Shown: positions 44,451 through 54,020, counted from the first letter of the stretch. The stretch: 64,000 nucleotides of DNA from Rhodoferax sp. U2-2l (GCF_020594515.1 NZ_JAJCTH010000007.1:62001-126000), one strand, 5' to 3'. Notes: generated from the sequence alone by a model not told the origin. Made by a program: numbers and translations.

Positions 44451-45635
44451 ATGTTCAGTTTCTTTAAAAAAAAGTCCGCCTCCGCCCCGCCCCCTCCACC
44501 TGCGTTGCCTGAAGCGGGCGCACCGCTGATTGGGTCGGCGTCCGTGTCCACGGCGGCCCCGGCTGCCACCGACACGACGACCGGCGTGCCTGCCCTGACC
44601 CCAGCGCATCCGGCGGCCTTGACCAAGCTGGTACCCCCTCCCCCCGAGGCGGTAGCGCCCGCCAAACCGGCAACCGAATCCCCCGTGCGCACGTCATGGC
44701 TGGCCAAGCTCAAGACCGGCCTGCGCAAAACCGGCGCCAGCATCGCCACCGTGTTCACCGGCACCCAGATCGACGATGCGTTGTACGAAGACCTGGAAAA
44801 CGCGCTGTTGATGGCGGACACCGGCGTCAAGGCCACCTCGCATTTGCTGGAAGACCTCAAACGCCGCGTCAAGGAGGCCAAAACCACCGACCCCGCCGCC
44901 GTCAAAGGGCTGCTGGTGCAGTCGCTGGCCCAGTTGCTGACACCGCTGCAAAAGCCGCTGCTGATTGGCCAGTTCAAACCCACCGTGATCATGGTCGCAG
45001 GTGTCAACGGCGCGGGCAAAACCACGTCGATTGGCAAACTCACCCGGCATCTGGCCAGCGAAGGGGCCACCGTGCTGCTGGCCGCGGCCGACACCTTCCG
45101 GGCGGCTGCGCGTGAACAGCTTGGCATCTGGGCCGACCGCAACACGGTGGACATCATCAGCCAGGACGGGGGCGACCCGGCGGCCGTGTCGTTTGATGCG
45201 GTGAGTGCGGGCAAGGCGCGCGGGCGCGATGTGGTGCTGGTGGACACCGCCGGGCGCCTGCCTACCCAATTGCACTTGATGGAAGAGCTGAAAAAGATCA
45301 AGCGTGTGATCCAGAAAACCGGCCCGCTGGCCGACCTGGCCGACCTGGCCAACCCCAGCGCAGCCAGCGCCGCCAGCGTGCCGCCGCATGAAATCCTGCT
45401 GGTGATTGACGGGAACACCGGCCAGAACGCACTCAGCCAAGTCAAGGCGTTTGACGACATCCTGGGGCTGACCGGCCTGATCGTGACCAAGCTCGACGGC
45501 ACGGCCAAAGGCGGTGTCCTGGCAGCCATTGCCCGCGAGCGCCCGATACCGGTGTATTTCATCGGTGTGGGTGAAAAGCTGGAGGATCTGGAAACGTTCA
45601 ACGCCCAGGAATTTGCGCAAGCCCTGCTCTCCTGA
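44451..45635 (+). CDS. ftsY: Signal recognition particle receptor FtsY
   Basis: The start MFSFFKKK is the usual FtsY N-terminus. A Pro/Ala-rich variable A region (about 10-85) is followed by the NG GTPase domain: G1 GVNGAGKTTSIGKL, the insertion-box AADTFRAAAREQL, G3 DTAGRLPTQLHLMEEL, G4 TKLDGTAKGG. FtsY docks SRP-bound ribosomes at the membrane. Divergent from the M16 gene; pilB follows by 120 bases. Confidence 0.97.
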   Translation: MFSFFKKKSASAPPPPPALPEAGAPLIGSASVSTAAPAATDTTTGVPALTPAHPAALTKLVPPPPEAVAPAKPATESPVRTSWLAKLKTGLRKTGASIATVFTGTQIDDALYEDLENALLMADTGVKATSHLLEDLKRRVKEAKTTDPAAVKGLLVQSLAQLLTPLQKPLLIGQFKPTVIMVAGVNGAGKTTSIGKLTRHLASEGATVLLAAADTFRAAAREQLGIWADRNTVDIISQDGGDPAAVSFDAVSAGKARGRDVVLVDTAGRLPTQLHLMEELKKIKRVIQKTGPLADLADLANPSAASAASVPPHEILLVIDGNTGQNALSQVKAFDDILGLTGLIVTKLDGTAKGGVLAAIARERPIPVYFIGVGEKLEDLETFNAQEFAQALLS

Positions 45636-45755
45636 GGCCAAACCGGCAGCCACGCGGGCTGATCTGCCCAGGACGTCGCGTATTTGCCAATTCACACCTT
45701 GTCGTCCCCGGCAGGTCATTTGAAAAAAACCGATCAGGTAGTACATTCTCCCCTT

Positions 45756-47489
45756 ATGTCTATGACCGAAACAATGCCACTCAGCACGCCAGTCAGCACC
45801 TTGCCAGGGCTGGGACGCACGCTGGTGATGGCAGGCAAGTTGGAACAAAAGTACGCCGAAGAGATTTTTCGCAAGGCACAGTTCAAGCGGTCCAGTTTTA
45901 TTGCCGAACTCACCGGATCGGGCGCGGTGTCTGCCAAAGATCTGGCGCACACCTTGTCGCTGGCCTTTGCGGTGCCCATCATCGACCTGGACGCCATCAA
46001 CCCGCAGCTGTTGCCGCGTGGTTTGCTGGACAACAAAACCTGCCAGGACTACCGCCTGGTGGTGCTGGGCAAGCGGCAGAACCGGTTGATCGTGGCCACG
46101 GCGGACCCATCTGACCAGCAAGCCGCCGAAAAAATCAAATTCTCCACCCGCCAGAGCGTGGACTGGGTGGTGGCCGAATACGACAAACTGCTCAAACTGG
46201 TGTCGAGCAGCACGCTGACGGCCACCGAGTCAATCGACAACATCGTGGGCGACGATTTCGAGTTTGACGAGCTGATGACCGAACAGGTCAATGACAGTGC
46301 GACCGCAGCGTCATCCGAGGTCGACGACGCGCCGGTGGTCAAGTTCCTGCACAAGATGATGCTGGACGCGTTCTCGATGCGCGCCTCTGACCTGCACTTC
46401 GAGCCCTACGAGCACAACTACCGGGTGCGTTTTCGCATTGACGGTGAGCTGCGCGAAATTGCCTCACCCCCGATTGCGATCAAGGACAAGCTGGCCTCGC
46501 GCATCAAGGTGATCTCGAAGATGGACATCTCCGAGAAACGGGTGCCGCAAGACGGCAAGATGAAGCTCAAGGTCGGGCCGGACCGGGTGATCGACTTCCG
46601 TGTCAGCACCCTGCCCACCTTGTTTGGCGAAAAGATCGTGATCCGGATTCTGGACCCCAGCACCGCCAAGCTGGGCATTGACGCGCTGGGTTACGAGCCG
46701 GAGGAAAAAGAGCGGCTGATGAACGCCATCGGTCGGCCCTACGGCATGATCCTGGCCACCGGCCCGACCGGCTCGGGCAAAACCGTGTCGCTGTACACCT
46801 GCCTGAACCTGTTGAACAAGCCCGGTGTCAACATCGCCACGGTAGAAGACCCGTCTGAAATCAACCTGCCGGGCGTGAACCAGGTCAACGTCAACGAAAA
46901 GGCCGGGCTGACCTTTTCGGTGGCGCTCAAATCTTTTCTGCGGCAAGACCCCGACATCATCATGGTGGGTGAAATCCGCGACATCGAAACCGCTGATATC
47001 GCCATCAAGGCTGCGCAGACGGGTCACCTGGTGCTGTCCACCTTGCACACCAACGATGCGCCGTCCACGCTCACGCGTATGCGCAACATGGGTATAGCAC
47101 CGTTCAATATTGCCTCCAGTGTGTTGTTGATTTCGGCGCAACGCCTGGCGCGCAGGCTGTGCGCCACCTGCAAAAAAGCCATTGAGGTGCCTGAGAAAGC
47201 CTTGCTGGACGCCGGTTTCAAGCCCGCCGAGATTGATGGCAGCTGGAAGCCCTATCACCCGGTGGGATGCAACGCCTGCAACAACGGTTACAAAGGCCGG
47301 GTCGGCCTGTACCAGGTGATGCCCATCACGGAAGACATCCAGCGCATCATCCTGCGCGATGGCAGCACACTTGAGATTGCCGAGCAGGCCCGGCGGGACG
47401 GCGTCAAAACCATGCGGGAAGCGGGCTTGCAAAAAGTCAGGATGGGATTGACCTCGCTGGAAGAGGTTTTGGCAGTCACCAATGAATAA
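45756..47489 (+). CDS. pilB: Type IV pilus assembly ATPase PilB
   Basis: This hexameric ATPase drives pilus extension. It has an N-terminal MshEN-type domain (KRSSFIAELTGSGAVSAKDLAHTLS), Walker A GPTGSGKTVSLY, the Asp box IATVEDPSEI, Walker B PDIIMVGEIRD, the His box HLVLSTLHTND and a zinc-binding C-x2-C pair (CATC, CNAC). The start is uncertain: ATG 45756 or 45762 fits the family; the frame is open from 45684. No strong ribosome site is visible. Confidence 0.95.
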   Translation: MSMTETMPLSTPVSTLPGLGRTLVMAGKLEQKYAEEIFRKAQFKRSSFIAELTGSGAVSAKDLAHTLSLAFAVPIIDLDAINPQLLPRGLLDNKTCQDYRLVVLGKRQNRLIVATADPSDQQAAEKIKFSTRQSVDWVVAEYDKLLKLVSSSTLTATESIDNIVGDDFEFDELMTEQVNDSATAASSEVDDAPVVKFLHKMMLDAFSMRASDLHFEPYEHNYRVRFRIDGELREIASPPIAIKDKLASRIKVISKMDISEKRVPQDGKMKLKVGPDRVIDFRVSTLPTLFGEKIVIRILDPSTAKLGIDALGYEPEEKERLMNAIGRPYGMILATGPTGSGKTVSLYTCLNLLNKPGVNIATVEDPSEINLPGVNQVNVNEKAGLTFSVALKSFLRQDPDIIMVGEIRDIETADIAIKAAQTGHLVLSTLHTNDAPSTLTRMRNMGIAPFNIASSVLLISAQRLARRLCATCKKAIEVPEKALLDAGFKPAEIDGSWKPYHPVGCNACNNGYKGRVGLYQVMPITEDIQRIILRDGSTLEIAEQARRDGVKTMREAGLQKVRMGLTSLEEVLAVTNE

Positions 47490-47509
47490 ACCAACACACA
47501 CGGCGCACG

Positions 47510-48736
47510 ATGGCAACTGAAAAAACAAAACAAAAAGTAGTCGTCAAGGAATTCGTCTTTGAGTGGGAGGGCAAGGACCGCAACGGCAAACAGGTGCGTG
47601 GCGAAACCCGCGCCGCCGGTGAAAACCAGGTCACTGCCGCGCTACGACGCCAGGGCGTGATGCCCACCAAGATCAAAAAGCGCCGCATGAGCGCTGGCAA
47701 GCGCATCAAGCCCAAAGACATTGCCATCTTCACGCGCCAACTGGCTACCATGATGAAAGCCGGTGTGCCGCTGCTTCAAGCCTTCGATATCGTGGGCCGT
47801 GGCAACCCCAACCCAAGCGTGACGCGCCTGCTCAATGACATTCGCAACGACGTGGAAACCGGCACCTCGCTGAGCACGGCGTTTCGCAAGTACCCGCTGC
47901 ACTTTGACGCGCTGTACTGCAACCTGGTCGAAGCCGGTGAAGCCGCCGGTATCCTGGACCAGCTGCTGGACCGCCTGGCGGTCTACATGGAAAAGACCGA
48001 GGCGATGAAGTCCAAGATCAAATCCGCCTTGATGTACCCGATTGCGGTGCTGATCGTGGCCTTTGTGGTCACCGCGGTGATCATGATCTTTGTGGTGCCG
48101 TCGTTCAAGGAGGTGTTCACCAGCTTCGGTGCCGACCTGCCCGCCCCCACGCTGCTGGTGATCGCCATGAGCGAGTTTTTTGTCGCCTACTGGTGGCTGA
48201 TTTTTGGCGGTCTGGGCGGTGGTTTTTACTTCTTCATGCAGGCCTGGCAGCGCAACAAGAAGGTGCAGATCTTCATGGACCGGCTGATGCTCAAGCTGCC
48301 CATCTTTGGTGTGCTGGTGGAAAAATCCAGCATTGCCCGCTGGACGCGCACGCTGTCCACCATGTTTGCTGCCGGTGTGCCGCTGGTCGAGGCGCTGGAT
48401 TCGGTGGGCGGCGCCGCAGGCAACTACGTGTACGAGGCCGCCACCGTCAAAATCCAGCAGGAGGTGTCCACCGGTACCGCGCTGACGGCGGCCATGACCA
48501 ACGTGAACCTGTTCCCGTCAATGGTGCTGCAGATGTGTGCCATTGGTGAAGAATCCGGCTCCATCGACCACATGCTGGGCAAGGCGGCCGACTTTTACGA
48601 ATCCGAGGTGGACGACATGGTGGCCGGCATTTCCAGCCTGATGGAGCCCATCATCATCGTGATTCTGGGCACGGTCATCGGCGGCATTGTGGTGGCGATG
48701 TACCTGCCCATCTTCAAGCTCGGTCAGGTGGTGTAA
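47510..48736 (+). CDS. pilC: Type IV pilus inner-membrane platform protein PilC
   Basis: Two T2SS_F (GspF-type) domains: the first begins IFTRQLATMMKAGVPLLQAF, the second ARWTRTLSTMFAAGVPLVEAL. There are three membrane helices (around 170-190, 220-240 and the last 25 residues). It anchors the PilB motor in the inner membrane. It starts 20 bases after the pilB stop. In relatives pilD usually follows directly; here three reverse-strand genes intervene. Confidence 0.96.
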   Translation: MATEKTKQKVVVKEFVFEWEGKDRNGKQVRGETRAAGENQVTAALRRQGVMPTKIKKRRMSAGKRIKPKDIAIFTRQLATMMKAGVPLLQAFDIVGRGNPNPSVTRLLNDIRNDVETGTSLSTAFRKYPLHFDALYCNLVEAGEAAGILDQLLDRLAVYMEKTEAMKSKIKSALMYPIAVLIVAFVVTAVIMIFVVPSFKEVFTSFGADLPAPTLLVIAMSEFFVAYWWLIFGGLGGGFYFFMQAWQRNKKVQIFMDRLMLKLPIFGVLVEKSSIARWTRTLSTMFAAGVPLVEALDSVGGAAGNYVYEAATVKIQQEVSTGTALTAAMTNVNLFPSMVLQMCAIGEESGSIDHMLGKAADFYESEVDDMVAGISSLMEPIIIVILGTVIGGIVVAMYLPIFKLGQVV

Positions 48737-48784
48737 GGGTCTAGAAAAGCTTCAGGCAGGCTCGCTTCAGCTTTCAGAGGTGGG

Positions 48785-49069
48785 TCACCGTCGGTACAGC
48801 GCGCGCTGCACGCGTTGCCAGGTTTGCCAAGTCCACCAAAGGCGCCCGGTCCACCGCAAGGCCCGGCTTGGGCGCAACACCACAAGCAACGTCACCGCAC
48901 CCAGCGGCACCAGCGGATGGTCGTACAGCCATTGCAGGCCACGTTGCGCTGTGTCAACCGCAGCCAAGGGCCGCTGAACAACCGTCGACTGCTCTGCCAG
49001 CGACGCGCGCAGCTGCTGACTGCGACCCAACAACATTTGCTGACGCAGCAACAAATCGGTGTTATTCAT
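48785..49069 (-). CDS. yqjK: YqjK-like small protein
   Basis: The 94-residue protein starts MNNTDLLLRQQMLLGRSQQLR, has a hydrophobic segment DHPLVPLGAVTLLVVLRP and a basic Arg/Trp-rich C-terminus, like YqjK. It is the third gene of a yqjD-yqjE-yqjK set; its ATG (49069) overlaps the yqjE stop by 8 bases. The longer frame to 49192 reads through yqjE and is not used. Function unknown; the set is thought to be stress-related. Confidence 0.8.
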   Translation of the reverse strand: MNNTDLLLRQQMLLGRSQQLRASLAEQSTVVQRPLAAVDTAQRGLQWLYDHPLVPLGAVTLLVVLRPSRALRWTGRLWWTWQTWQRVQRALYRR

Positions 49070-49457
49070 GGTCAACCGTTGGGACCAGCCCGGCCCGATC
49101 GCGTTGCAACTCTGACAAGCTGGCAGTGAACATACCTGATGAATTGCGCATACGCCGCCGGGCCGACTGCATGGACAAGACGCCAGCGCCAAGAAACAGC
49201 ACCGCCAACGTCCCGACGGCTGCCAGACGGTAGCCGTCCCACAGCAACAGGATCACAAAACCGCACAGCAGGACCAAGCCCAGACCCAGCAACAGCACCG
49301 CCATGCCAGCCCACAGCAGCCCGTCAAAGAGCCGCCGTTTTTCAAGCTCGATCTCGGTGCCCAGCAGCTCCAACCTGACCTGGGCGATGTCGAGCAAGGT
49401 GCCGACAAACTGGCGCAGCGAGGCCAGCAATCCTCTGGCTGGTGCGGGGCCTGACAT
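49062..49457 (-). CDS. yqjE: Phage-holin-family/YqjE-like inner-membrane protein
   Basis: The 131-residue protein has an N-terminal amphipathic region (LLASLRQFVGTLLDIAQVRLELLGTEIELEKRRL) and two membrane helices (LLWAGMAVLLLGLGLVLLCGF, LAAVGTLAVLFLGAGVL), the PF07332-type YqjE pattern. In spite of the family name it is a chromosomal gene, not evidence of a prophage. It lies 11 bases after yqjD and overlaps yqjK. Confidence 0.88.
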   Translation of the reverse strand: MSGPAPARGLLASLRQFVGTLLDIAQVRLELLGTEIELEKRRLFDGLLWAGMAVLLLGLGLVLLCGFVILLLWDGYRLAAVGTLAVLFLGAGVLSMQSARRRMRNSSGMFTASLSELQRDRAGLVPTVDHE

Positions 49458-49468
49458 GCGCCGAGCGA

Positions 49469-49780
49469 CTATCGCCGACTGATCAGCAAACCAATGACCA
49501 GACCAACGCCAGCGGCGATGCCGATCGACTTCCAGGGGTTTTCGTGGACAAACTCATCCGTCACATGACCGGCCTCTTTCACCTTGGCCACAGCGACCTG
49601 CTGCAGATGTGCCAGCTCTGCCTTGGCTTGGTTCATGCGTTCCACGATCCGTCGACGCAGGTCGGAGGCGCCTTCACCCACTTCGTCAGATGTCATTCGC
49701 AAGAGTGCCTCAGCGTCGCCAATGACGACCTGCAAGTCACTCATCAACTTTTCTTTTTGGGCTGCGGTGTAAGTGCTCAT
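49469..49780 (-). CDS. yqjD: DUF883 family (YqjD/ElaB-like) ribosome-associated membrane protein
   Basis: The 103-residue protein has a long amphipathic helix (KLMSDLQVVIGDAEALLRMT onward) and a C-terminal membrane anchor with the GLVIGLLISRR ending and VHENPWKSIGIAAGVG, diagnostic of YqjD/ElaB. In E. coli, YqjD tethers ribosomes to the membrane in stationary phase. The start at 49780 is fixed by AAGGAG 5 bases upstream. First gene of the yqjDEK set. Confidence 0.92.
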   Translation of the reverse strand: MSTYTAAQKEKLMSDLQVVIGDAEALLRMTSDEVGEGASDLRRRIVERMNQAKAELAHLQQVAVAKVKEAGHVTDEFVHENPWKSIGIAAGVGLVIGLLISRR

Positions 49781-49968
49781 AAAAACTCCTTGAAATATTG
49801 ACAGAGGGCAAGCAACCAAGTCTAGTCCTGGCCAGACATCACCGCAAGCAAAGCTTCGGTGTATCCGGACCACTTGTGGCAGTTAAGGGCCGCCGGGCCG
49901 ACACCTGCCCCCTTTGGCGTGGCCTCGCATTTGAAACACCTATCTTTTAAGGTGAACGTGCTGATTCG

Positions 49969-49980
49969 TGCACCGGTGCA
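49969..49980. promoter_or_regulatory. 12-base palindrome upstream of pilD
   Basis: TGCACCGGTGCA is a perfect palindrome 39 bases before the pilD start, in the 239-base divergent gap between yqjD and pilD. It could be an operator for either gene; no regulator is suggested by sequence alone. Confidence 0.3.
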
Positions 49981-50019
49981 TCGTAAGATCGATAGCAACT
50001 TTTGAGGAGATGGACGGAC

Positions 50020-50877
50020 ATGCTGAGCCAAGCCTATTTAGTATCAGCCGGTATTGATGCCGGGCTATGGGGTTTGCTGGGGCTGCTGATAGGCAGTTTT
50101 CTCAACGTGGTGATCTACCGCCTGCCCGTCATGCTGGACGCGCAATGGCAGGCCGAATGCGCTGAGATGACCGGCAAGGAGCCGCCCGAGACCGCACCTT
50201 TCAACCTGATGGTGCCGCGCTCGCGCTGCCAGACGTGCGGCCACCAACTGTCCTGGCTGGAGAACATACCGGTCCTGAGCTACCTGGTGCTGCGCGGCAA
50301 GTGCAAACACTGCGGCGCACCCATCAGCCTGCGTTACCCGGCGGTGGAGCTGGTGACCGGGGCGCTGTTTTTCTTTTGCGCCTGGCGCTTTGGCCCGACC
50401 CCTGCGGCGCTGGTCTGGAGTGGCTTTGCCGCCGCGCTGATCACGCTGTGCATGATCGACTGGGACACTACCTTGCTGCCTGACGACATCACCCTGCCCT
50501 TTGTCTGGGCAGGTCTGATCGCTTCGGCCTTGGCCTGGACATCGGTCAGCCTGCCCGACGCCCTGTGGGGCGCGGTGGGTGGCTACATGTCGCTGTGGCT
50601 GGTGTATTGGGGCTTCAAGCTGGCCACCGGCAAGGAAGGCATGGGTTTTGGTGACTTCAAGCTGTTTGCCGCGCTGGGCGCCTGGTTCGGCTGGCAGGCC
50701 TTGGTGCCCATCATCCTGATGGCATCGGTGATTGGCGCCATCGTGGGCATCGCCATGAAGTTTTCCAGCGGCCTGCGTGAAGGCGGCTACATCCCGTTTG
50801 GCCCTTTCCTGGCGGGTGCCGGGCTGACGGCCATGATTTTTGGGCCGCAAGCCATTTTGAGCACGGTTGGCTTGTAA
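50020..50877 (+). CDS. pilD: Prepilin peptidase/N-methyltransferase PilD
   Basis: The bifunctional membrane aspartyl protease cleaves and N-methylates type IV prepilins. It has the methylase-domain zinc cysteines (CQTCG and CKHCG), catalytic Asp in CMIDWDTTLLPDD and the GxGD motif GMGFGDFKLFAALGAW, with about 7-8 membrane helices. ATG at 50020 has GAGGAG 10 bases upstream; a TTG at 50002 is less likely. coaE follows after 3 bases. Confidence 0.96.
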   Translation: MLSQAYLVSAGIDAGLWGLLGLLIGSFLNVVIYRLPVMLDAQWQAECAEMTGKEPPETAPFNLMVPRSRCQTCGHQLSWLENIPVLSYLVLRGKCKHCGAPISLRYPAVELVTGALFFFCAWRFGPTPAALVWSGFAAALITLCMIDWDTTLLPDDITLPFVWAGLIASALAWTSVSLPDALWGAVGGYMSLWLVYWGFKLATGKEGMGFGDFKLFAALGAWFGWQALVPIILMASVIGAIVGIAMKFSSGLREGGYIPFGPFLAGAGLTAMIFGPQAILSTVGL

Positions 50878-50880
50878 GCG

Positions 50881-51522
50881 ATGGCACGCGCTTTTCGGCT
50901 GGGGCTGACCGGCGGCATTGGCAGCGGCAAAAGCACCGTGGCCGGTTTTCTGGCCGATTTGGGCGCCGCCGTCATCGACGCAGACGCCATCGCCCGTGCC
51001 GTGACCGCGCCGGGTGGTCTGGCCATTCCCCTGATCCGTGACGCTTTTGGCGACGCCATGATCACACCCGAAGGTGCGTTGGACCGCGACCACATGCGCA
51101 CACTGGCGTTCTCGGACCCCGCTGCCAGGAAGCGGCTGGAGGCCATCATCCACCCTTTGGTTGGGCAGGAAACGGGGCGACAGGCCGCGGCGGCCGAAGC
51201 CGCCGCACACCGCTGCCTGGTGTTCGATGTGCCGCTGCTGGTGGAATCCGCCCACTGGCGCTCGCAAGTCGATGCCGTGCTGGTGGTGGACTGCCTGCCA
51301 CAGACCCAGCTGGCCCGTGTGGTGGCCCGCAACCAGTTGGACCCGGCCACCGTGCAGGCCATCATCCAGGCGCAATCACCCCGCCTGCGCCGACTGCGGG
51401 CCGCCGATGCGGTGATCTTCAACGATGCCCTGTCTCTGGGGGGTTTACGCGCCGAAGTGGCCGCGCTGGCCGTGGGCTTCGGGCTATCATTGGCGCAACT
51501 TCCACACCCCCCAATCGCGTGA
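50881..51522 (+). CDS. coaE: Dephospho-CoA kinase
   Basis: It phosphorylates dephospho-CoA in the last step of CoA synthesis. P-loop GLTGGIGSGKSTVA, DADAIARAVTAPGG, LEAIIHPLV, and FDVPLLVES are all characteristic. Length 213 is normal. It is between pilD and zapD, with its TGA overlapping the zapD GTG start. Confidence 0.97.
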   Translation: MARAFRLGLTGGIGSGKSTVAGFLADLGAAVIDADAIARAVTAPGGLAIPLIRDAFGDAMITPEGALDRDHMRTLAFSDPAARKRLEAIIHPLVGQETGRQAAAAEAAAHRCLVFDVPLLVESAHWRSQVDAVLVVDCLPQTQLARVVARNQLDPATVQAIIQAQSPRLRRLRAADAVIFNDALSLGGLRAEVAALAVGFGLSLAQLPHPPIA

Positions 51523-52274
51523 TTCTTTACGAATATCCCTTACACGAACGCATTCGCACCTATCTGCGGCTAGAGCATTTGTTTCTGCGTCTGCGGCAAC
51601 TGGTGATCCGCGTTGACGCGCTGGACCACCACTTTGCCCTGGTCACCTTGTTCGAAATCATGGATGTCGCCGCGCGGGCCGACCTGAAGGCCGACCTGCT
51701 GAAAGATCTGGACAAACAAAAACACCTGCTCGACAGCTTCCGCGGCAACCCCGCCATTGCCGAGACGGTGCTGGACAAGGTGATCGCTGACATCGACCAG
51801 TGTTACACCGCCCTGAACACCCAGCAGGGCAAAGCCGGGCAGCCGCTGACCGAGAACGACTGGCTGATGAGCATCCGCAGTCGCATCAGCATTCCCGGTG
51901 GCACGTGCGAGTTTGACCTGCCTTCGTATTACGCCTGGCAGCACAAACCCGGCAGCAGCCGTCAAGCGGATCTGCACCAGTGGACCAGCTCGCTCGGCGC
52001 CCTGTCTGACGCGGTGCAACTGCTGCTTAAATTGCTGCGCGACTCGGGCTCGCCTCAAAAGGTGATCGCCAATGGCGGGCAGTTTCAGCAAAGTCTGCCG
52101 CAGGGGCGCACTTTCTTGCTGCTGCGTGTGGCGCTGGACGCAGCGCAGGCGCTCATCCCCGAGATCAGTGGCAACCGGCTGATGGTCTCAGTGCGGCTGA
52201 TGCAACTGGGTGAAGACCAGCGCCCGCACCTGGTCGATGATGATGTGGCCTTTGAACTGGCGCTGTGTTCATGA
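51519..52274 (+). CDS. zapD: Cell division protein ZapD (YacF)
   Basis: The 251-residue protein starts [21 protein letters not shown] and has [21 protein letters not shown] and [18 protein letters not shown], the ZapD family core. ZapD crosslinks FtsZ filaments at the division site. The GTG start at 51519 overlaps the coaE stop; its own stop overlaps yacG by ATGA. The coaE-zapD-yacG order is conserved in proteobacteria. Confidence 0.96.
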   Translation: MILYEYPLHERIRTYLRLEHLFLRLRQLVIRVDALDHHFALVTLFEIMDVAARADLKADLLKDLDKQKHLLDSFRGNPAIAETVLDKVIADIDQCYTALNTQQGKAGQPLTENDWLMSIRSRISIPGGTCEFDLPSYYAWQHKPGSSRQADLHQWTSSLGALSDAVQLLLKLLRDSGSPQKVIANGGQFQQSLPQGRTFLLLRVALDAAQALIPEISGNRLMVSVRLMQLGEDQRPHLVDDDVAFELALCS

Positions 52275-52480
52275 CCTCACCCGACGCGCCACCGCTGATC
52301 CCGGAAAAATGGGTCACCTGTCCCCAATGTGGTGGCCCCAGCCTGTACGCCGCCAGCAACAAGTTCAGACCGTTTTGTTGCGAACGCTGCAAGCAGATCG
52401 ACCTGGGCGCCTGGGCCAGTGAACAGTTTGCGGTGCCCGCGCAGCCAGGTCCGGACGACGGTTTATCGCAGGCCCACTGA
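52271..52480 (+). CDS. yacG: DNA gyrase inhibitor YacG
   Basis: The 69-residue zinc protein has C-x2-C (CPQC) and C-x3-C (CERC preceded by FC) ligands separated by the usual spacing and the [19 protein letters not shown] block. YacG binds GyrB and inhibits gyrase. The ATG at 52271 overlaps zapD by ATGA; the upstream M at 52265 is less likely. Confidence 0.93.
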   Translation: MTSPDAPPLIPEKWVTCPQCGGPSLYAASNKFRPFCCERCKQIDLGAWASEQFAVPAQPGPDDGLSQAH

Positions 52481-52561
52481 ACCCGATTTTCAAAGCCACC
52501 CTGGCGACAACCATTGCCTCAAAAGGGTGTGATGCTCTATTTTTTACAGTAGCGTGCGCGG

Positions 52562-53329
52562 TTACTTGAAAGCATCCCACAGCAGTTTGACGCCGGTCAG
52601 CAGCATCCCGGCGTACAAAAACCGGTAAAACAGCACCTGGCTGATGCGCCGCGCCAGCCACACCCCGACCCACACCCCAATCGGCGCAATCGGCAGCAGC
52701 ACCAGCGAGGTCGCCATGTTGCGCCAGTCCAGCAGGCCCAGCCAGGCGTACGGAATCCATTTGGACAAGTTCATCACAAAGAAGAAAAACGCCATGGTGG
52801 CGGTGAAACGAACCGGTGACAGCCGCATCGGGATCACATAGGCGTTGACCGGCGGCCCGCCCGCGTGGGCAATAAAACTGGTGAAGCCCGAGGTGGCCGT
52901 CAGCACCGCACCCAGCCATTTGGGTGGTGCCGCGCTGTTTGGCTTGGGCGGGAACGCCACCCGCTGCGCCAGAAACAACAAGGTGAACGCCCCGACCAGC
53001 CCCGCCACCACCTGCGGGTTAAGGACCTTGAAGAGCAACGCGCCAATCGCGATCCCCACCAACCCCCAGGGCAGCAAAAAGCGCAGCAGCTTCATGTCAA
53101 AGTCTTTGCGAAAGGCCGCCATGCCCAGGATGTCCATCACCAGCAGCACCGGCATCAAAATCGCCGCCGCCTGCGGCACCGTGACTGCCAGCGCCATCAT
53201 CGGCACCGCCAGCGAGCCAAAACCGGCGCCAAAACCACTTTTGCTGATACCCATCAACAGCACGGCAGGAATGGTGACCACGTAGAAATACGGGTCGGTG
53301 ATCAGGGGAAAAGTTTCAAACAAGGCCAT
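52562..53329 (-). CDS. TauE/SafE (TSUP) family membrane transporter
   Basis: The 255-residue protein has about eight membrane helices, an N-terminal GISKSGFGAGFGSLAVPMMAL repeat and a second-half FTSFIAHAGGPPVNAYVIPMRLSP repeat, the paired signatures of TSUP carriers, often linked to sulfur-containing anions. Substrate unknown. It converges with yacG and diverges from the TRIC-like gene across 17 bases. Confidence 0.93.
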   Translation of the reverse strand: MALFETFPLITDPYFYVVTIPAVLLMGISKSGFGAGFGSLAVPMMALAVTVPQAAAILMPVLLVMDILGMAAFRKDFDMKLLRFLLPWGLVGIAIGALLFKVLNPQVVAGLVGAFTLLFLAQRVAFPPKPNSAAPPKWLGAVLTATSGFTSFIAHAGGPPVNAYVIPMRLSPVRFTATMAFFFFVMNLSKWIPYAWLGLLDWRNMATSLVLLPIAPIGVWVGVWLARRISQVLFYRFLYAGMLLTGVKLLWDAFK

Positions 53330-53346
53330 AACGCGACAATTCAGAC

Positions 53347-53985
53347 ATGAACAACTTTCAACAGTGGGGCGAAACGCTCAGATTACTGGTCGAACTGGCG
53401 GGCACCACGGCGTTCGCATTGTCCGGGGTTTTGGAAGGCGCCCGAAAGCGGCTGGACGCGGTGGGTATTTGTGTGGTGGGGTTCCTGGCGGCCTTTGGTG
53501 GTGGCACGCTGCGCGATTTGTTGCTGGATCAGCGGCCGTTTTTCTGGGTCCGACATGTCGAAATGTTGTGGGGCGTGCTGCTGATCTGCGCATTGTCGAT
53601 GCTTTTTTTACGCAGCCACCATTTTGAAGCGACCCAGAAACACATCGCCGTGCCCGATGCGCTGGGCCTGGGCCTGTTCGCCGCCAGTGGCGTGCATCAG
53701 GCGCTGGCGGCCGACATGCCCGCCCTGGTGGTGGTGCTGATGGGCGTGATCACCGGTGTGTTTGGCGGCGTGCTGCGCGACATTGTGTGCAACGAAATCC
53801 CCACCACCTTGCGCGACCACCAGCCCTACGCCGTATGCGCCTTTGCTGGCGGCTGGGCTTACCTGGGTGTGTGGGAACTGGGCGCGCCAGGCTGGGCAGC
53901 GATGCTCACCTGCCTGGGGGTCACGGCCGGCTTGCGCGGGTTGGCGTTGTGGCGCAAATGGCAGCTTCCGGTCTGGCTTGCGTGA
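53347..53985 (+). CDS. Trimeric intracellular cation (TRIC)-type channel, UPF0126/YicG family
   Basis: Seven membrane helices in two homologous halves, each with the conserved glycine-rich turn: AAFGGGTLRDLLLDQRPFFW in half one and GVFGGVLRDIVCNEIPTTLRD in half two. Bacterial TRIC proteins conduct K+ or act in glycine transport; the actual substrate is not known from sequence. Length 212 is typical. Confidence 0.92.
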   Translation: MNNFQQWGETLRLLVELAGTTAFALSGVLEGARKRLDAVGICVVGFLAAFGGGTLRDLLLDQRPFFWVRHVEMLWGVLLICALSMLFLRSHHFEATQKHIAVPDALGLGLFAASGVHQALAADMPALVVVLMGVITGVFGGVLRDIVCNEIPTTLRDHQPYAVCAFAGGWAYLGVWELGAPGWAAMLTCLGVTAGLRGLALWRKWQLPVWLA

Positions 53986-54020
53986 GCCAAGTATCTTTCT
54001 CACTGATTTTTAAACACCTT

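Noticed and set aside
45720..45747. Sigma-70 promoter for pilB (TTGAAA, 16-base spacer, TACATT)
   Set aside because: The -10 box would lie only about 8 bases before the proposed ATG, which would leave no leader; the start codon is itself uncertain, so it is not listed.
49062..49457. Holin-family protein as a sign of a prophage
   Set aside because: It is the chromosomal YqjE of a yqjD-yqjE-yqjK set with no other phage genes around.
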